This document shows, piece by piece, positions 1 to 6,482 of a stretch of DNA of 53,447 nt. The stretch's first letter is position 1. Every line of letters begins with the position of its first letter. Below the pieces are notes generated by a model. That model was not told the DNA's origin. It ran no database searches and worked only from the letters and a program-made list of their open reading frames with translations. Position numbers and translations under genes: made by a program. This DNA comes from Rhizobiaceae bacterium (lineage in GTDB: Bacteria; Pseudomonadota; Alphaproteobacteria; Rhizobiales; Rhizobiaceae). The stretch is taken from assembly GCA_019635695.1 (NCBI GenBank), contig JAHBYZ010000021.1:1-53447 (forward strand), in the 5' to 3' direction.

Positions 1-696
1 GTCGGCCTGTTCGCCTATCCGACGCTGATGGCGGCCGACATCCTCGCCTACCGCGCAACCCATGTTCCGGTCGGCGACGACCAGAAGCAGCATCTGGAGC
101 TGACCCGCGACATCGCGCAGAAGTTCAACAACGACTTCTCCGCCCGCATCGCCGATCTCGGCCTCGGCGTCGAGATGATGATGGGCGAGGAGAAGGTGAA
201 CGGCTTCTTCCCGCTCACCGAGCCGCTGATCGAGGGGCCGGCGCCGCGCGTCATGTCGCTGCGCGAGGGAACCAAGAAGATGTCGAAGTCCGACCCGTCG
301 GACCTGTCGCGCATCAACCTGACCGACGACGCCGACACCATCGCCAAGAAGATCAGGAAGGCCAAGACCGACCCGGCGCCGCTGCCCTCCGAGCTGGACG
401 GCTTGAAGGAGCGTCCCGAGGCCGACAATTTGGTGACGATCTATGCGGCGCTGGCGGAGATTTCGCGCGAGAAGGTGATGAGCGAGTTCGGCGGCCAGCA
501 GTTTTCCGTCTTCAAGCCGGCGCTTGCCGATTTGGCGGTGGAGAAGCTGGCGCCGATCGCCGGCGAGATGCGCCGCATCTCCGCCGACGCGGCCTATGTC
601 GACGCCGTGCTCAGGGACGGCGGCGAGCGCGCCGGGGTGCAGGCCGAGGCCACGCTGAAGTCGGTCAAGCGCATTGTCGGCATGATCGGCGGCTGA
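1..696 (+). CDS. trpS: Tryptophan--tRNA ligase, C-terminal part (5' end outside window)
   Basis: Class I aminoacyl-tRNA synthetase that charges tRNA-Trp in the cytoplasm. The frame is open from base 1, so the gene enters from the left edge and only about 231 C-terminal residues are visible. The first visible residues match the TrpS block ([16 protein letters not shown], then [12 protein letters not shown]) that binds tryptophan and adenylate. The second class I signature, KMSKS, is intact at bases 277-291 ([10 protein letters not shown]). The C-terminal helical tRNA-binding region runs to the TGA at 694-696. The N-terminal HIGH motif lies outside the window. The ATG at 28 is internal and is not the start. 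Confidence 0.97.
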   Translation, partial: VGLFAYPTLMAADILAYRATHVPVGDDQKQHLELTRDIAQKFNNDFSARIADLGLGVEMMMGEEKVNGFFPLTEPLIEGPAPRVMSLREGTKKMSKSDPSDLSRINLTDDADTIAKKIRKAKTDPAPLPSELDGLKERPEADNLVTIYAALAEISREKVMSEFGGQQFSVFKPALADLAVEKLAPIAGEMRRISADAAYVDAVLRDGGERAGVQAEATLKSVKRIVGMIGG

Positions 697-792
697 GGTC
701 GCCGCGCGCTTCCCGCCGCCTTGTCGCGGCGGGAGCCGGATGGCAGATTGCCGGCGATTGAGACAGCCTGGCGGGGACGCCCAGGGGGACGC

Positions 793-1284
793 ATGGTTTC
801 GAAACGTCTGAGCAGGGAAGCCGGCCACCGGCGCAAGTTCCTCGCCGTCATCGACGAGACGCCCGAATGCGAGCGCGCGGTCGCCTATGCCGGCCGCCGC
901 GCCAAGACCACCGGCGGCGTTCTGATCCTGCTCTACGTCATCAACTCCGCCGAGTTCCAGCAATGGCTGGGCGTCGAGGCTATCATGCGCGAGGAGGCGC
1001 GCGCGACCGCCGCCGCCGCGCTGGAGAAACACGCCGGCAACGTCCGCGAGAAGATCGCCATCGAGCCTGAGCTCGTCGTGCGCGAAGGCCCGCGCGTCGA
1101 CGAAATCCACAAGCTCATCGAGGAGGACCAGGATATCGCGATCCTGGTGCTGGCGGCCGGCGGCGCCAAGGAGGGCCCCGGCCCGCTCGTGTCCTCCATC
1201 GCCGGCAAGGCCGCCGCCTTCCCGATCCCCGTCACCGTCGTTCCGCAGAACCTGTCCGACGAGGACATCGAAAGCCTCGCATAG
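793..1284 (+). CDS. Universal stress protein, UspA family
   Basis: Single-domain Usp of 163 residues with a Rossmann-like alpha/beta fold; family members bind ATP or act as stress-response dimers. Visible signatures are the first strand KFLAVIDETPECERAVAYA and the C-terminal block ILVLAAGGAKEGPGPL, which resembles the ATP-binding G-x2-G-x9-G(S/T) loop, followed by PIPVTVVPQN. The ATG at 793 is preferred because AGGGGGA lies 6 bases upstream; a TTG at 721 in the same frame would add 24 residues of low-complexity sequence. It lies 96 bp downstream of trpS on the same strand. The actual stress signal cannot be read from sequence. Confidence 0.9.
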   Translation: MVSKRLSREAGHRRKFLAVIDETPECERAVAYAGRRAKTTGGVLILLYVINSAEFQQWLGVEAIMREEARATAAAALEKHAGNVREKIAIEPELVVREGPRVDEIHKLIEEDQDIAILVLAAGGAKEGPGPLVSSIAGKAAAFPIPVTVVPQNLSDEDIESLA

Positions 1285-1337
1285 GGGCGCTTGGCACATT
1301 ATATTCGGGCTTGCCCCTATTCGAGCTTGCTCGAATA
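1281..1337. repeat. Two overlapping inverted repeats after the stress-protein gene
   Basis: Arms ATAGGGGC (1281-1288) and GCCCCTAT (1313-1320) are perfectly complementary over 8 bp. Arms TATTCGAG (1318-1325) and CTCGAATA (1330-1337) form an 8-bp stem with a CTTG tetraloop. The two structures share bases 1318-1320, and the first begins at the stop codon of the stress-protein gene. A partial copy of the second arm (TCGAGCTTG, 1339-1347) follows. No U-run follows, so this is not a classical terminator. It may be a transcript end or a small regulatory structure upstream of nfu. Confidence 0.5.
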
Positions 1338-1370
1338 ATCGAGCTTGATCGCCAGCCTTCGCCAGCCTAT

Positions 1371-1387
1371 TTTAGAACAATTCAAAA
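1371..1387 (+). promoter_or_regulatory. Candidate Irr box (iron control element) upstream of nfu
   Basis: TTTAGAA-CAA-TTCAAAA is a near-perfect inverted repeat with one mismatch in seven base pairs. It agrees, from memory, with the rhizobial iron control element TTTAGAA-N3-TTCTAAA bound by the Fur-family regulator Irr. It lies 34 bp upstream of the Nfu start codon at 1422, in an A/T-rich patch unlike the surrounding GC-rich DNA. The target gene, an Fe-S carrier, makes iron control plausible. The direction of regulation is not visible. Confidence 0.5.
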
Positions 1388-1421
1388 GTAGCTGTGCCTG
1401 AGAGGCAGCTCGGAGATCGCC

Positions 1422-1994
1422 ATGTTTATCCAGACCGAATCGACCCCGAACCCGGCAACCCTGAAATTCCTGCCCGGCAAGGTCGTGCTGGAAGAGGGCA
1501 CCGCCGACTTCCGCGACGCCGACACCGCGCGCGCCACCTCGCCGCTGGCTGGTCGCCTGTTCGACGTTCCGGGCGTCACCGGCGTGTTCTTTGGCTACGA
1601 CTTTGTCACCGTTACCAAGGACGGGCCGGACTGGCAGCACCTGAAGCCCGCCGTGCTCGGCTCCATCATGGAGCACTTCATGTCCGGCGCGCCGGTGATG
1701 GCGCAGACGGCGACGGGTGCGCCCGGCGACGTCGAGGACGAGGAGTTCTACGAGCAGGGCGACGAGGAACTCGTCGTCACCATCAAGGAACTGCTCGACA
1801 CGCGCGTGCGCCCGGCTGTGGCGCAGGACGGCGGCGACATCACCTTCCGCGGCTACCAGAACGGCACCGTGTTCCTGCACATGAAGGGTGCCTGCGCCGG
1901 CTGCCCGTCTTCCACCGCGACGCTCAAGCACGGCATCCAGAACCTGCTGCGCCACTTCGTGCCCGAGGTCCAGGCGGTCGAGCAGGTCGCCTGA
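1422..1994 (+). CDS. NifU/Nfu-family Fe-S cluster scaffold or carrier protein
   Basis: Protein of 190 residues that carries an Fe-S cluster and transfers it to apo-proteins. It has the two-domain mitochondrial/alphaproteobacterial NFU1 layout: an Nfu N-terminal domain (residues 1-90, beginning MFIQTESTPNPATLKFLPG) and a C-terminal NifU-like domain (about 110-185) with the cluster-binding pair C158 and C161 in GACAGCPSS. Length is typical. The ATG at 1422 has GGAG nearby (CGGAGATCGCC). A candidate Irr box lies 34 bp upstream and a strong bidirectional terminator follows the stop. E. coli NfuA has a different, A-type N-terminal domain, so no symbol is assigned. Confidence 0.95.
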   Translation: MFIQTESTPNPATLKFLPGKVVLEEGTADFRDADTARATSPLAGRLFDVPGVTGVFFGYDFVTVTKDGPDWQHLKPAVLGSIMEHFMSGAPVMAQTATGAPGDVEDEEFYEQGDEELVVTIKELLDTRVRPAVAQDGGDITFRGYQNGTVFLHMKGACAGCPSSTATLKHGIQNLLRHFVPEVQAVEQVA

Positions 1995-2042
1995 TCGCGC
2001 TTCACAGTTCTAGGCAGCTACCCGAAAGGCAGCCACCGAAAG

Positions 2043-2071
2043 AAAAAGCCGGGCCCCGCGCCCGGCTTTTT
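2043..2071. terminator. Bidirectional intrinsic terminator between nfu and the L,D-transpeptidase gene
   Basis: Arms 2043-2054 (AAAAAGCCGGGC) and 2060-2071 (GCCCGGCTTTTT) are perfectly complementary over 12 bp around a 5-base loop. The A-run on one side and T-run on the other let it stop transcription in both directions, as expected between convergent genes (nfu plus strand ending 1994, transpeptidase minus strand ending 2125). Confidence 0.93.
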
Positions 2072-2124
2072 CCCATCCCCCGCCAGATTGTCTCCCGTTC
2101 GGTGTTGCCCGGGACGGTCCTGAC

Positions 2125-2739
2125 TTATTTCACGATCACCTTCGCGCCGACCTTCACGCGGTCGTAGAGGTCGATGACGTCCTGGTTCATCAGGCGGATG
2201 CAGCCCGACGACATGGCGCGGCCGATCGACGCCCATTCCGGGGTGCCGTGCAGGCGATAGCCGGAATCGTTGCCGCCCTTGTAGAGATACATGGCGCGCG
2301 CGCCGAGCGGGTTGGACAGGCCGCCCGGCTGGCCGCCGCGCCACTTGGCGAGTTCGGGCTGGCGCTTGATCATCGCCGGAGGCGGCGTCCACACCGGCCA
2401 TTCGCGCTTCATGGCCACCGAAGCGGTGCCCTTCCACTCGAAGCCTTCGCGGCCGACGCCGATGCCGTAGCGCATCGCCTTGCCTTCGCCCATCACGAAG
2501 TAGAGGAACTTGTCCTTCGTATCGACGATGACGGTGCCTGCCTTCTCCTTGGAGGGATAGGACACGACCTGCCGGTGGAACTTGCGATCCACCTTGTGGA
2601 TCGGGATCGCCGGCATCTGGAAGCCGGCATCCTTCCGTGATCCGTAGTCGGCGGTGAACACGCTGCCGCCGGTCGTGCAGCCCGCCAGCGCAAGGCTCGC
2701 GCCGACCAGCGCGGCTGCCACAATGCTCCTGAACTTCAT
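2125..2739 (-). CDS. L,D-transpeptidase (YkuD/ErfK family), predicted lipoprotein
   Basis: Protein of 204 residues predicted to cross-link peptidoglycan or attach proteins to it in the periplasm. The N-terminus is a signal peptide with lipobox LALAGC (C21). The YkuD catalytic domain covers about residues 65-203 and holds the full motif: H164 in HGTPEW, then S-x-SGCIRLMNQD with nucleophile C180. The start is supported by GAAGAGG upstream of the ATG at 2739. Rhizobial genomes carry many paralogues, so the exact role (3-3 cross-links, or anchoring of outer membrane proteins) is not determined. It is convergent with nfu across a shared terminator. Confidence 0.94.
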   Translation of the reverse strand: MKFRSIVAAALVGASLALAGCTTGGSVFTADYGSRKDAGFQMPAIPIHKVDRKFHRQVVSYPSKEKAGTVIVDTKDKFLYFVMGEGKAMRYGIGVGREGFEWKGTASVAMKREWPVWTPPPAMIKRQPELAKWRGGQPGGLSNPLGARAMYLYKGGNDSGYRLHGTPEWASIGRAMSSGCIRLMNQDVIDLYDRVKVGAKVIVK

Positions 2740-3002
2740 GCCTCTTCAGTCCCCCGCCGCAATGCCGATCGACGGCCCGATTCGAGCCGCCTTTTCGCCT
2801 TTTTGTTTGAGCGCGGGGCGCCGGCTTGCCAAGCGCTTTATGGCGCGGCGGCTTGGGGCGGTGCCTTGCGGCCCTGCGACTATGGTAAATCCGCAACAAT
2901 TCGCGAAGTGCTGATGAAGCCGCTGCACAGCGGTTGGGCAGGCTTGTCACCAGCCGCCGCGAGATGGGTTCAAAACGTGAACGACCCGTGCGATAAGGGC
3001 GC

Positions 3003-3503
3003 ATGCCCATCGTTTCGCTCTTCGCCCGGGATCCACTTGTCGACGGCCGCCAGTCCGAGCGCGCCATGGTCGTGCGCCGCGGCGTGCAGCGCCTGCTGGT
3101 CGAGATGGGCGCCGCCGTTCTGCCCGAGCTGTCGCTGGTCAGCGGCCGCCGTGCCGACCTCGTCGCGGTTGCCCGCAACGGCGACATCTGGATCGTCGAG
3201 ATCAAGTCGTCGGTGCAGGATTTCCAGGTCGACCGCAAATGGCCCGAATACCGGCTGTTCTGCGACCGCTTCTTTTTCGCCACGCATCCGGAAGTTCCGG
3301 CGGACATCTTCCCGGAAGATGCCGGCTTTATCCTGTCCGACGGCTACGGCGCCGAGATCCTGCGCGACGCGCCGCAGCACCGCCTGCCCGCGCCGACCCG
3401 CAAGGCGCTGACCCTGCGCATCGCCCGTACCGGCGCCGCGCGGCTCACGGCAGCGGAGATGGCCGGCGTGTCGATCCCCTCGCTGGAGGGCGAGGCGGAG
3501 TAG
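3003..3503 (+). CDS. mmcB: MmcB family DNA repair protein
   Basis: Protein of 166 residues of the alphaproteobacterial MmcB family, linked in Caulobacter to survival after mitomycin C damage. The sequence has a PD-(D/E)xK nuclease-like core: D52 in RRADLVAV, then E66 and K68 in IWIVEIKSS, followed by the family block DFQVDRKWPEY. ATG 3003 follows AAGGG. Upstream, at 2968-2982, is GTTC-N7-GAAC, which has the spacing of an alphaproteobacterial LexA box but the second half inverted, so SOS control is not claimed. The gene is convergent with the GIY-YIG gene, 20 bp away. The 263 bp before it, shared with the divergent transpeptidase gene, hold no other gene. Confidence 0.88.
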   Translation: MPIVSLFARDPLVDGRQSERAMVVRRGVQRLLVEMGAAVLPELSLVSGRRADLVAVARNGDIWIVEIKSSVQDFQVDRKWPEYRLFCDRFFFATHPEVPADIFPEDAGFILSDGYGAEILRDAPQHRLPAPTRKALTLRIARTGAARLTAAEMAGVSIPSLEGEAE

Positions 3504-3523
3504 GGGTGCGCTTCCCGCTCTTG

Positions 3524-3811
3524 TTATCGACCGAGCAAGTCATAGAGATCCACCCATTTCGGGTTCATGGCCTCGATCAGTTCGAGCTTCCATTTGCGAC
3601 GCCATTTCTTGATGCGTTTCTCGTCGTCGATGGCGTCGCGGATATCGTTGTATTCGCGATACCAGACGAGGCGCTGCACGCCGTATTTGGCCGTGAAACC
3701 GGGCGTCAGCCGCTCGCGATGTTCCCACGCGCGGCGCTCGAGGTCGCTCGTCACACCGGTGTAGAGCGTGCCGTTGAGCTGCGAGGCCATTATGTGGACA
3801 TAGCCGCCCAT
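3524..3811 (-). CDS. GIY-YIG (UvrC N-terminal/URI type) small nuclease-like protein
   Basis: Protein of 95 residues, the normal size for stand-alone GIY-YIG proteins. It opens with GGYVHIMASQLNGTLYTGV, where GYV and YTG fill the GIY and YIG positions, followed by the conserved R (LERRAWEHRE) and the glutamate helix (DAIDDEKRIKKWRRKWK). The ATG at 3811 is chosen because homologues begin M-x-G-Y-V-Y; the frame continues upstream into repeat DNA that is not expected to be coding. Chromosomal proteins of this kind have no settled function. It is convergent with mmcB. Confidence 0.88.
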   Translation of the reverse strand: MGGYVHIMASQLNGTLYTGVTSDLERRAWEHRERLTPGFTAKYGVQRLVWYREYNDIRDAIDDEKRIKKWRRKWKLELIEAMNPKWVDLYDLLGR

Positions 3812-3900
3812 GGGAGGATGAAAGCAGGTGCGGGGAAGACGGACAAGCAGCAATAGGAAAGCCCATCGCAGACCTTCGCCAGGATGCCGCTCGCTTTCCG

Positions 3901-4088
3901 CCGTCATCCCGGCCGAGCGAAGCGAGAGCCGGGACCCATTGACCAGCGCGGCCGGGTCCTCGCTGGCCGCGACCTCGATGCCGGCTGCATTTGCTGCGCT
4001 CCGCCAACGAGAACCCGGCCGCGCTTCACGCCCGACCACCAATGGGTCCCGGCTCGCGGTCGCTCCGCTCCCTTGGCCGGGATGACGG
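3901..4088. repeat. Inverted pair of an interspersed palindromic repeat
   Basis: Copy one (3901-3941) starts CCGTCATCCCGGCCGAGCG and ends GAGCCGGGACCCATTG. Copy two (4040-4088) is its diverged reverse complement, starting CAATGGGTCCCGGCT and ending GGCCGGGATGACGG. Each copy is itself a small hairpin. About 100 bp of unique sequence lies between them. The form matches the short interspersed repeats of rhizobial intergenic regions. Confidence 0.75.
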
Positions 4089-4353
4089 CCGCGAGGTCTG
4101 CCCCTGCGCCGCTATCCCCCGTTTACGGGAGCTCTATCCCGCACTTTCCGCCCGTCTATCCCCGTCCTCTCCGCCTCCCCTATCCTTGCCCCATCTCCCG
4201 CGCGGGAAACGGTCGCGCAGCCGAGCGAACGGGCGGGAGACGGTGCCGGGCCGGTCGCCTTCGGAAAGCGGCTGGGCGATGAGCCCCCAGGTCCGGGTCC
4301 CCTGGCAGGAGAAGCCGCGACGACGCGGTGGACACCTGCGGGACAAGCAACCG

Positions 4354-4413
4354 GACGGGCGGTCTTCGGATCGCACGAAATTATATCTACGAGCGATCTG
4401 GCGACCGCCCGTC
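4354..4413. other. Compound hairpin, possible structured RNA
   Basis: Outer arms GACGGGCGGTC (4354-4364) and GACCGCCCGTC (4403-4413) are perfectly complementary over 11 bp. An inner stem GATCGC (4369-4374)/GCGATC (4393-4398) sits above a small internal loop, capped by an A/T-rich 18-base loop. No U-run follows on either strand, so a simple intrinsic terminator is unlikely. It lies 77 bp beyond the actR stop codon. It could be a 3' UTR element of actR or part of a small RNA. Confidence 0.45.
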
Positions 4414-4490
4414 TTCTCAGCCCTGCGTGCGGGCTGCGCTCTTTCTCAAAAGCCAGACCGGAAACGGGGCGTGGAAACCAGATCGGCTGC

Positions 4491-5045
4491 CTACCTCGGC
4501 GCGCGCTTGGCGAGAATCCGCTGCAGCGTGCGGCGGTGCATGTTGAGCCGCCGTGCGGTTTCCGACACGTTGCGGTCGCACGCCTCGTAGACGCGCTGGA
4601 TGTGCTCCCAGCGCACGCGGTCGGCCGACATCGGGTTTTCCGGCGGCGCCGCCTTGTCGCCGGTCAGCGTCAGCGCCGCGTAGATCTCGTCGGCGTCCGC
4701 CGGCTTGGAGAGGTAGTCCACAGCGCCGAGCTTGACCGCCGTCACCGCGGTCGCGATGTTTCCGTAACCGGTCAGGATGATCGTGCGCGCATCCGCCCGT
4801 CGTTCGCGGATCGCGGCCACCACGTCGAGGCCCGAGCCATCGCCGAGCCGCATGTCGACCACCGCATAGGCCGGCGGCGCCGCCTTCACCTTGGCCACCG
4901 CCTCGTCGACACTCTCGGCCGTGTCGACCGCGAAGCCGCGCTGCTCCATGGCGCGCGCCAGCCGGGTCAGGAACGGCTTGTCGTCCTCGACGATCAGGAG
5001 GGTCTTGTCCGCGCCGAGGGCGCCGGCCGCCGGTTCTTCCGCCAT
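4491..5045 (-). CDS. actR: ActR/RegA/PrrA-family redox response regulator
   Basis: Protein of 184 residues. The N-terminal receiver domain has the acidic pair in VEDDKPF, phospho-acceptor D64 in VVDMRLGDGSG, T in ILTGYG and K in LSKPAD. The C-terminal Fis-type helix-turn-helix is the highly conserved RegA tail (NVSETARRLNMHRRTLQRIL). In rhizobia and Rhodobacter this global regulator controls respiration, carbon and nitrogen fixation genes or acid tolerance in response to redox state. Start ATG 5045 has GAGG 8 bases upstream; a GTG at 5054 is the alternative. Its kinase gene actS lies 89 bp upstream on the same strand. Confidence 0.95.
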   Translation of the reverse strand: MAEEPAAGALGADKTLLIVEDDKPFLTRLARAMEQRGFAVDTAESVDEAVAKVKAAPPAYAVVDMRLGDGSGLDVVAAIRERRADARTIILTGYGNIATAVTAVKLGAVDYLSKPADADEIYAALTLTGDKAAPPENPMSADRVRWEHIQRVYEACDRNVSETARRLNMHRRTLQRILAKRAPR

Positions 5046-5076
5046 CCCTGTCACCTCGCTGCAGCAATCTGTTCTT

Positions 5077-5107
5077 TTGCGGCCTGTTTAGCGCAAAAAG
5101 GCCGCAA
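5077..5107 (-). other. Hairpin between actS and actR
   Basis: TTGCGGCC (5077-5084) and GGCCGCAA (5100-5107) pair over 8 bp around a 15-base loop that contains a run of five T on the minus strand. It lies between the actS stop and the actR start. It could be a partial terminator, an RNA-processing site or part of the actR leader that sets kinase-to-regulator ratios. Confidence 0.4.
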
Positions 5108-5134
5108 GTCCAGCAGAGCGGGCGATGCCCTGCG

Positions 5135-6436
5135 TTAGGCCAGGGCCTGCACGAAGCGCTCGCGCGGCCACTCCACGCGCACGACCGCGCCCTGGCCGGG
5201 CTCGCTGGCGTTGGAGAACGTGATGGTGGCGCCCGAACGCTCCAGCAGCGTCTTGGCGATGAAGAGGCCGAGCCCGAGCCCGCCGCCGGCGCTGTCGGTG
5301 CCGGAGCGGCTGGTCATGTAGGGTTCGCCGATGCGGTCGATCACCTCGGCCGGAAAGCCCGGTCCGTCGTCCAGAACGGCCAGCGCCACGGCCTCGTCGT
5401 CCCAGCGCCATTCCACGGTGACCGTCTCGCGGGCGAAGTCGACGGCGTTCTCGACAAGGTTGCCGATGCCGTAAAGCACGCCGGGATTGCGCCGCGTCAC
5501 CGGCTCCGGTCCCTCGCGCTCTCCCGGCGCCAGCCGGATTTCGATGCCGAACTCGCGGTGCGGCGCGATCACCTCCTCGATCAGCGAGGTCAGCGGCAGG
5601 CGCGACATGTGCACCTCGCCCTCTGAAGAGAGGTTGGTGAGGCGCTTGAGGATTTCGCGGCAGCGCTCGGTCTGGCTCCTGAGCAACGCCACGTCCTCCC
5701 TGAAGCGCGGGTCGGAGGCGAGCGCCTTCTCCATCTCCTTGGCAACCAGCGCAATCGTCGCCAGCGGCGTGCCCAGCTCGTGCGCCGCGGCTGCCGCCAG
5801 CCCGTCGAGCGCGGAGAGATGCTGCTCGCGCTGCAGGACCAGTTCGGTCGCGGCAAGCGCGTTGGCGAGCTGCCGCGCCTCCTCGGCGACGCGATAGGCA
5901 TAGACGCCGGTGAACGCGATGGACGATACCAGCGCCATCCACACACCGGCGACGTAGATGAACGGCATCGGCAGTTCGGCGCCCTCGAACCACGGCAGCG
6001 GCAGATGGAAGAAGGCGAGCAGGCTCGCCGCCGCCACCGCCAGCAGGCCGATCAGCAGCGTCATGCGGAACGGCAGCGACGTCGCCGACACCACGACCGG
6101 CACTGCCATGAGCAGCGAGAACGGGTTGGTCAGCCCGCCGGTGATGAACAGCAGCCCGGCGAGCTGCAGCGCATCGAAGGTCAGGATGCCGAGTGCTGCG
6201 CGCGGCTCCAGCCGGTGCGTGGCGGGGAAGCGGAACGCCAGCAGCAGGTTGAGCCAGGCGGAGCAGGCGATCAGCGCGAAGCACGGCCCCACCGGCAGCG
6301 GGAAGTTGAGCCAGAACGCCACCACCACCACCGCCGCGCTCTGCCCGGCCACGGCCAGCCAGCGCAGCCGGATCAGCGTGTTCAGCCTCAGCCGGTGCAG
6401 TTCGGACGAGTCGGGTGTCGCCAGCTCCTGTGCCAT
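5135..6436 (-). CDS. actS: ActS/RegB/PrrB-family membrane sensor histidine kinase
   Basis: Protein of 433 residues with about six membrane segments in residues 25-185, then a DHp domain with H219 (AAAHELGTPLA) and a HATPase domain (NLVENAVDFA, DDGPGFP, GLGLGLFIAKTLL). The RegB quinone-sensing heptapeptide GGLTNPF is present at 100-106, and a cysteine (C259, ERCREIL) sits in the position of the redox-active RegB cysteine. Together these identify the ActS/RegB family. ATG 6436 is used because a longer frame from 6544 would overlap hrpB with an atypical extension. It precedes actR and is expected to phosphorylate it. Confidence 0.95.
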   Translation of the reverse strand: MAQELATPDSSELHRLRLNTLIRLRWLAVAGQSAAVVVVAFWLNFPLPVGPCFALIACSAWLNLLLAFRFPATHRLEPRAALGILTFDALQLAGLLFITGGLTNPFSLLMAVPVVVSATSLPFRMTLLIGLLAVAAASLLAFFHLPLPWFEGAELPMPFIYVAGVWMALVSSIAFTGVYAYRVAEEARQLANALAATELVLQREQHLSALDGLAAAAAHELGTPLATIALVAKEMEKALASDPRFREDVALLRSQTERCREILKRLTNLSSEGEVHMSRLPLTSLIEEVIAPHREFGIEIRLAPGEREGPEPVTRRNPGVLYGIGNLVENAVDFARETVTVEWRWDDEAVALAVLDDGPGFPAEVIDRIGEPYMTSRSGTDSAGGGLGLGLFIAKTLLERSGATITFSNASEPGQGAVVRVEWPRERFVQALA

Positions 6437-6482
6437 GCCCGGCTTATGCGCCGATGCGCCGGCCGCGTGAAGCCCCGCCGCC

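Larger units (their letters stand above)
3812..4490. other. 679-bp non-coding stretch with repeats
   Basis: No convincing gene lies here. Open frames on both strands have low-complexity Arg/Pro/Gly translations without recognisable domains. The stretch holds an inverted pair of a common rhizobial repeat (3901-3941 and 4040-4088) and C-rich tracts around 4110-4190. It also holds a compound hairpin at 4354-4413. An A/T-rich patch (4377-4389) sits in that hairpin loop. Confidence 0.7.

Noticed and set aside
2968..2982. GTTC-N7-GAAC upstream of mmcB, resembling an SOS box
   Set aside because: The alphaproteobacterial LexA box is the direct repeat GTTC-N7-GTTC. Here the second half is inverted, so LexA control is not supported, although the spacing and the target gene are suggestive.
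3901..4088. Inverted repeats as ends of an insertion sequence
   Set aside because: The interval between the two copies is about 100 bp and encodes no transposase; the repeats are of the short interspersed type.
4134..4376. Arg-rich minus-strand frame in the 3.8-4.5 kb gap
   Set aside because: Composition of repeat and GC-rich DNA, no ribosome-binding site, no domain.
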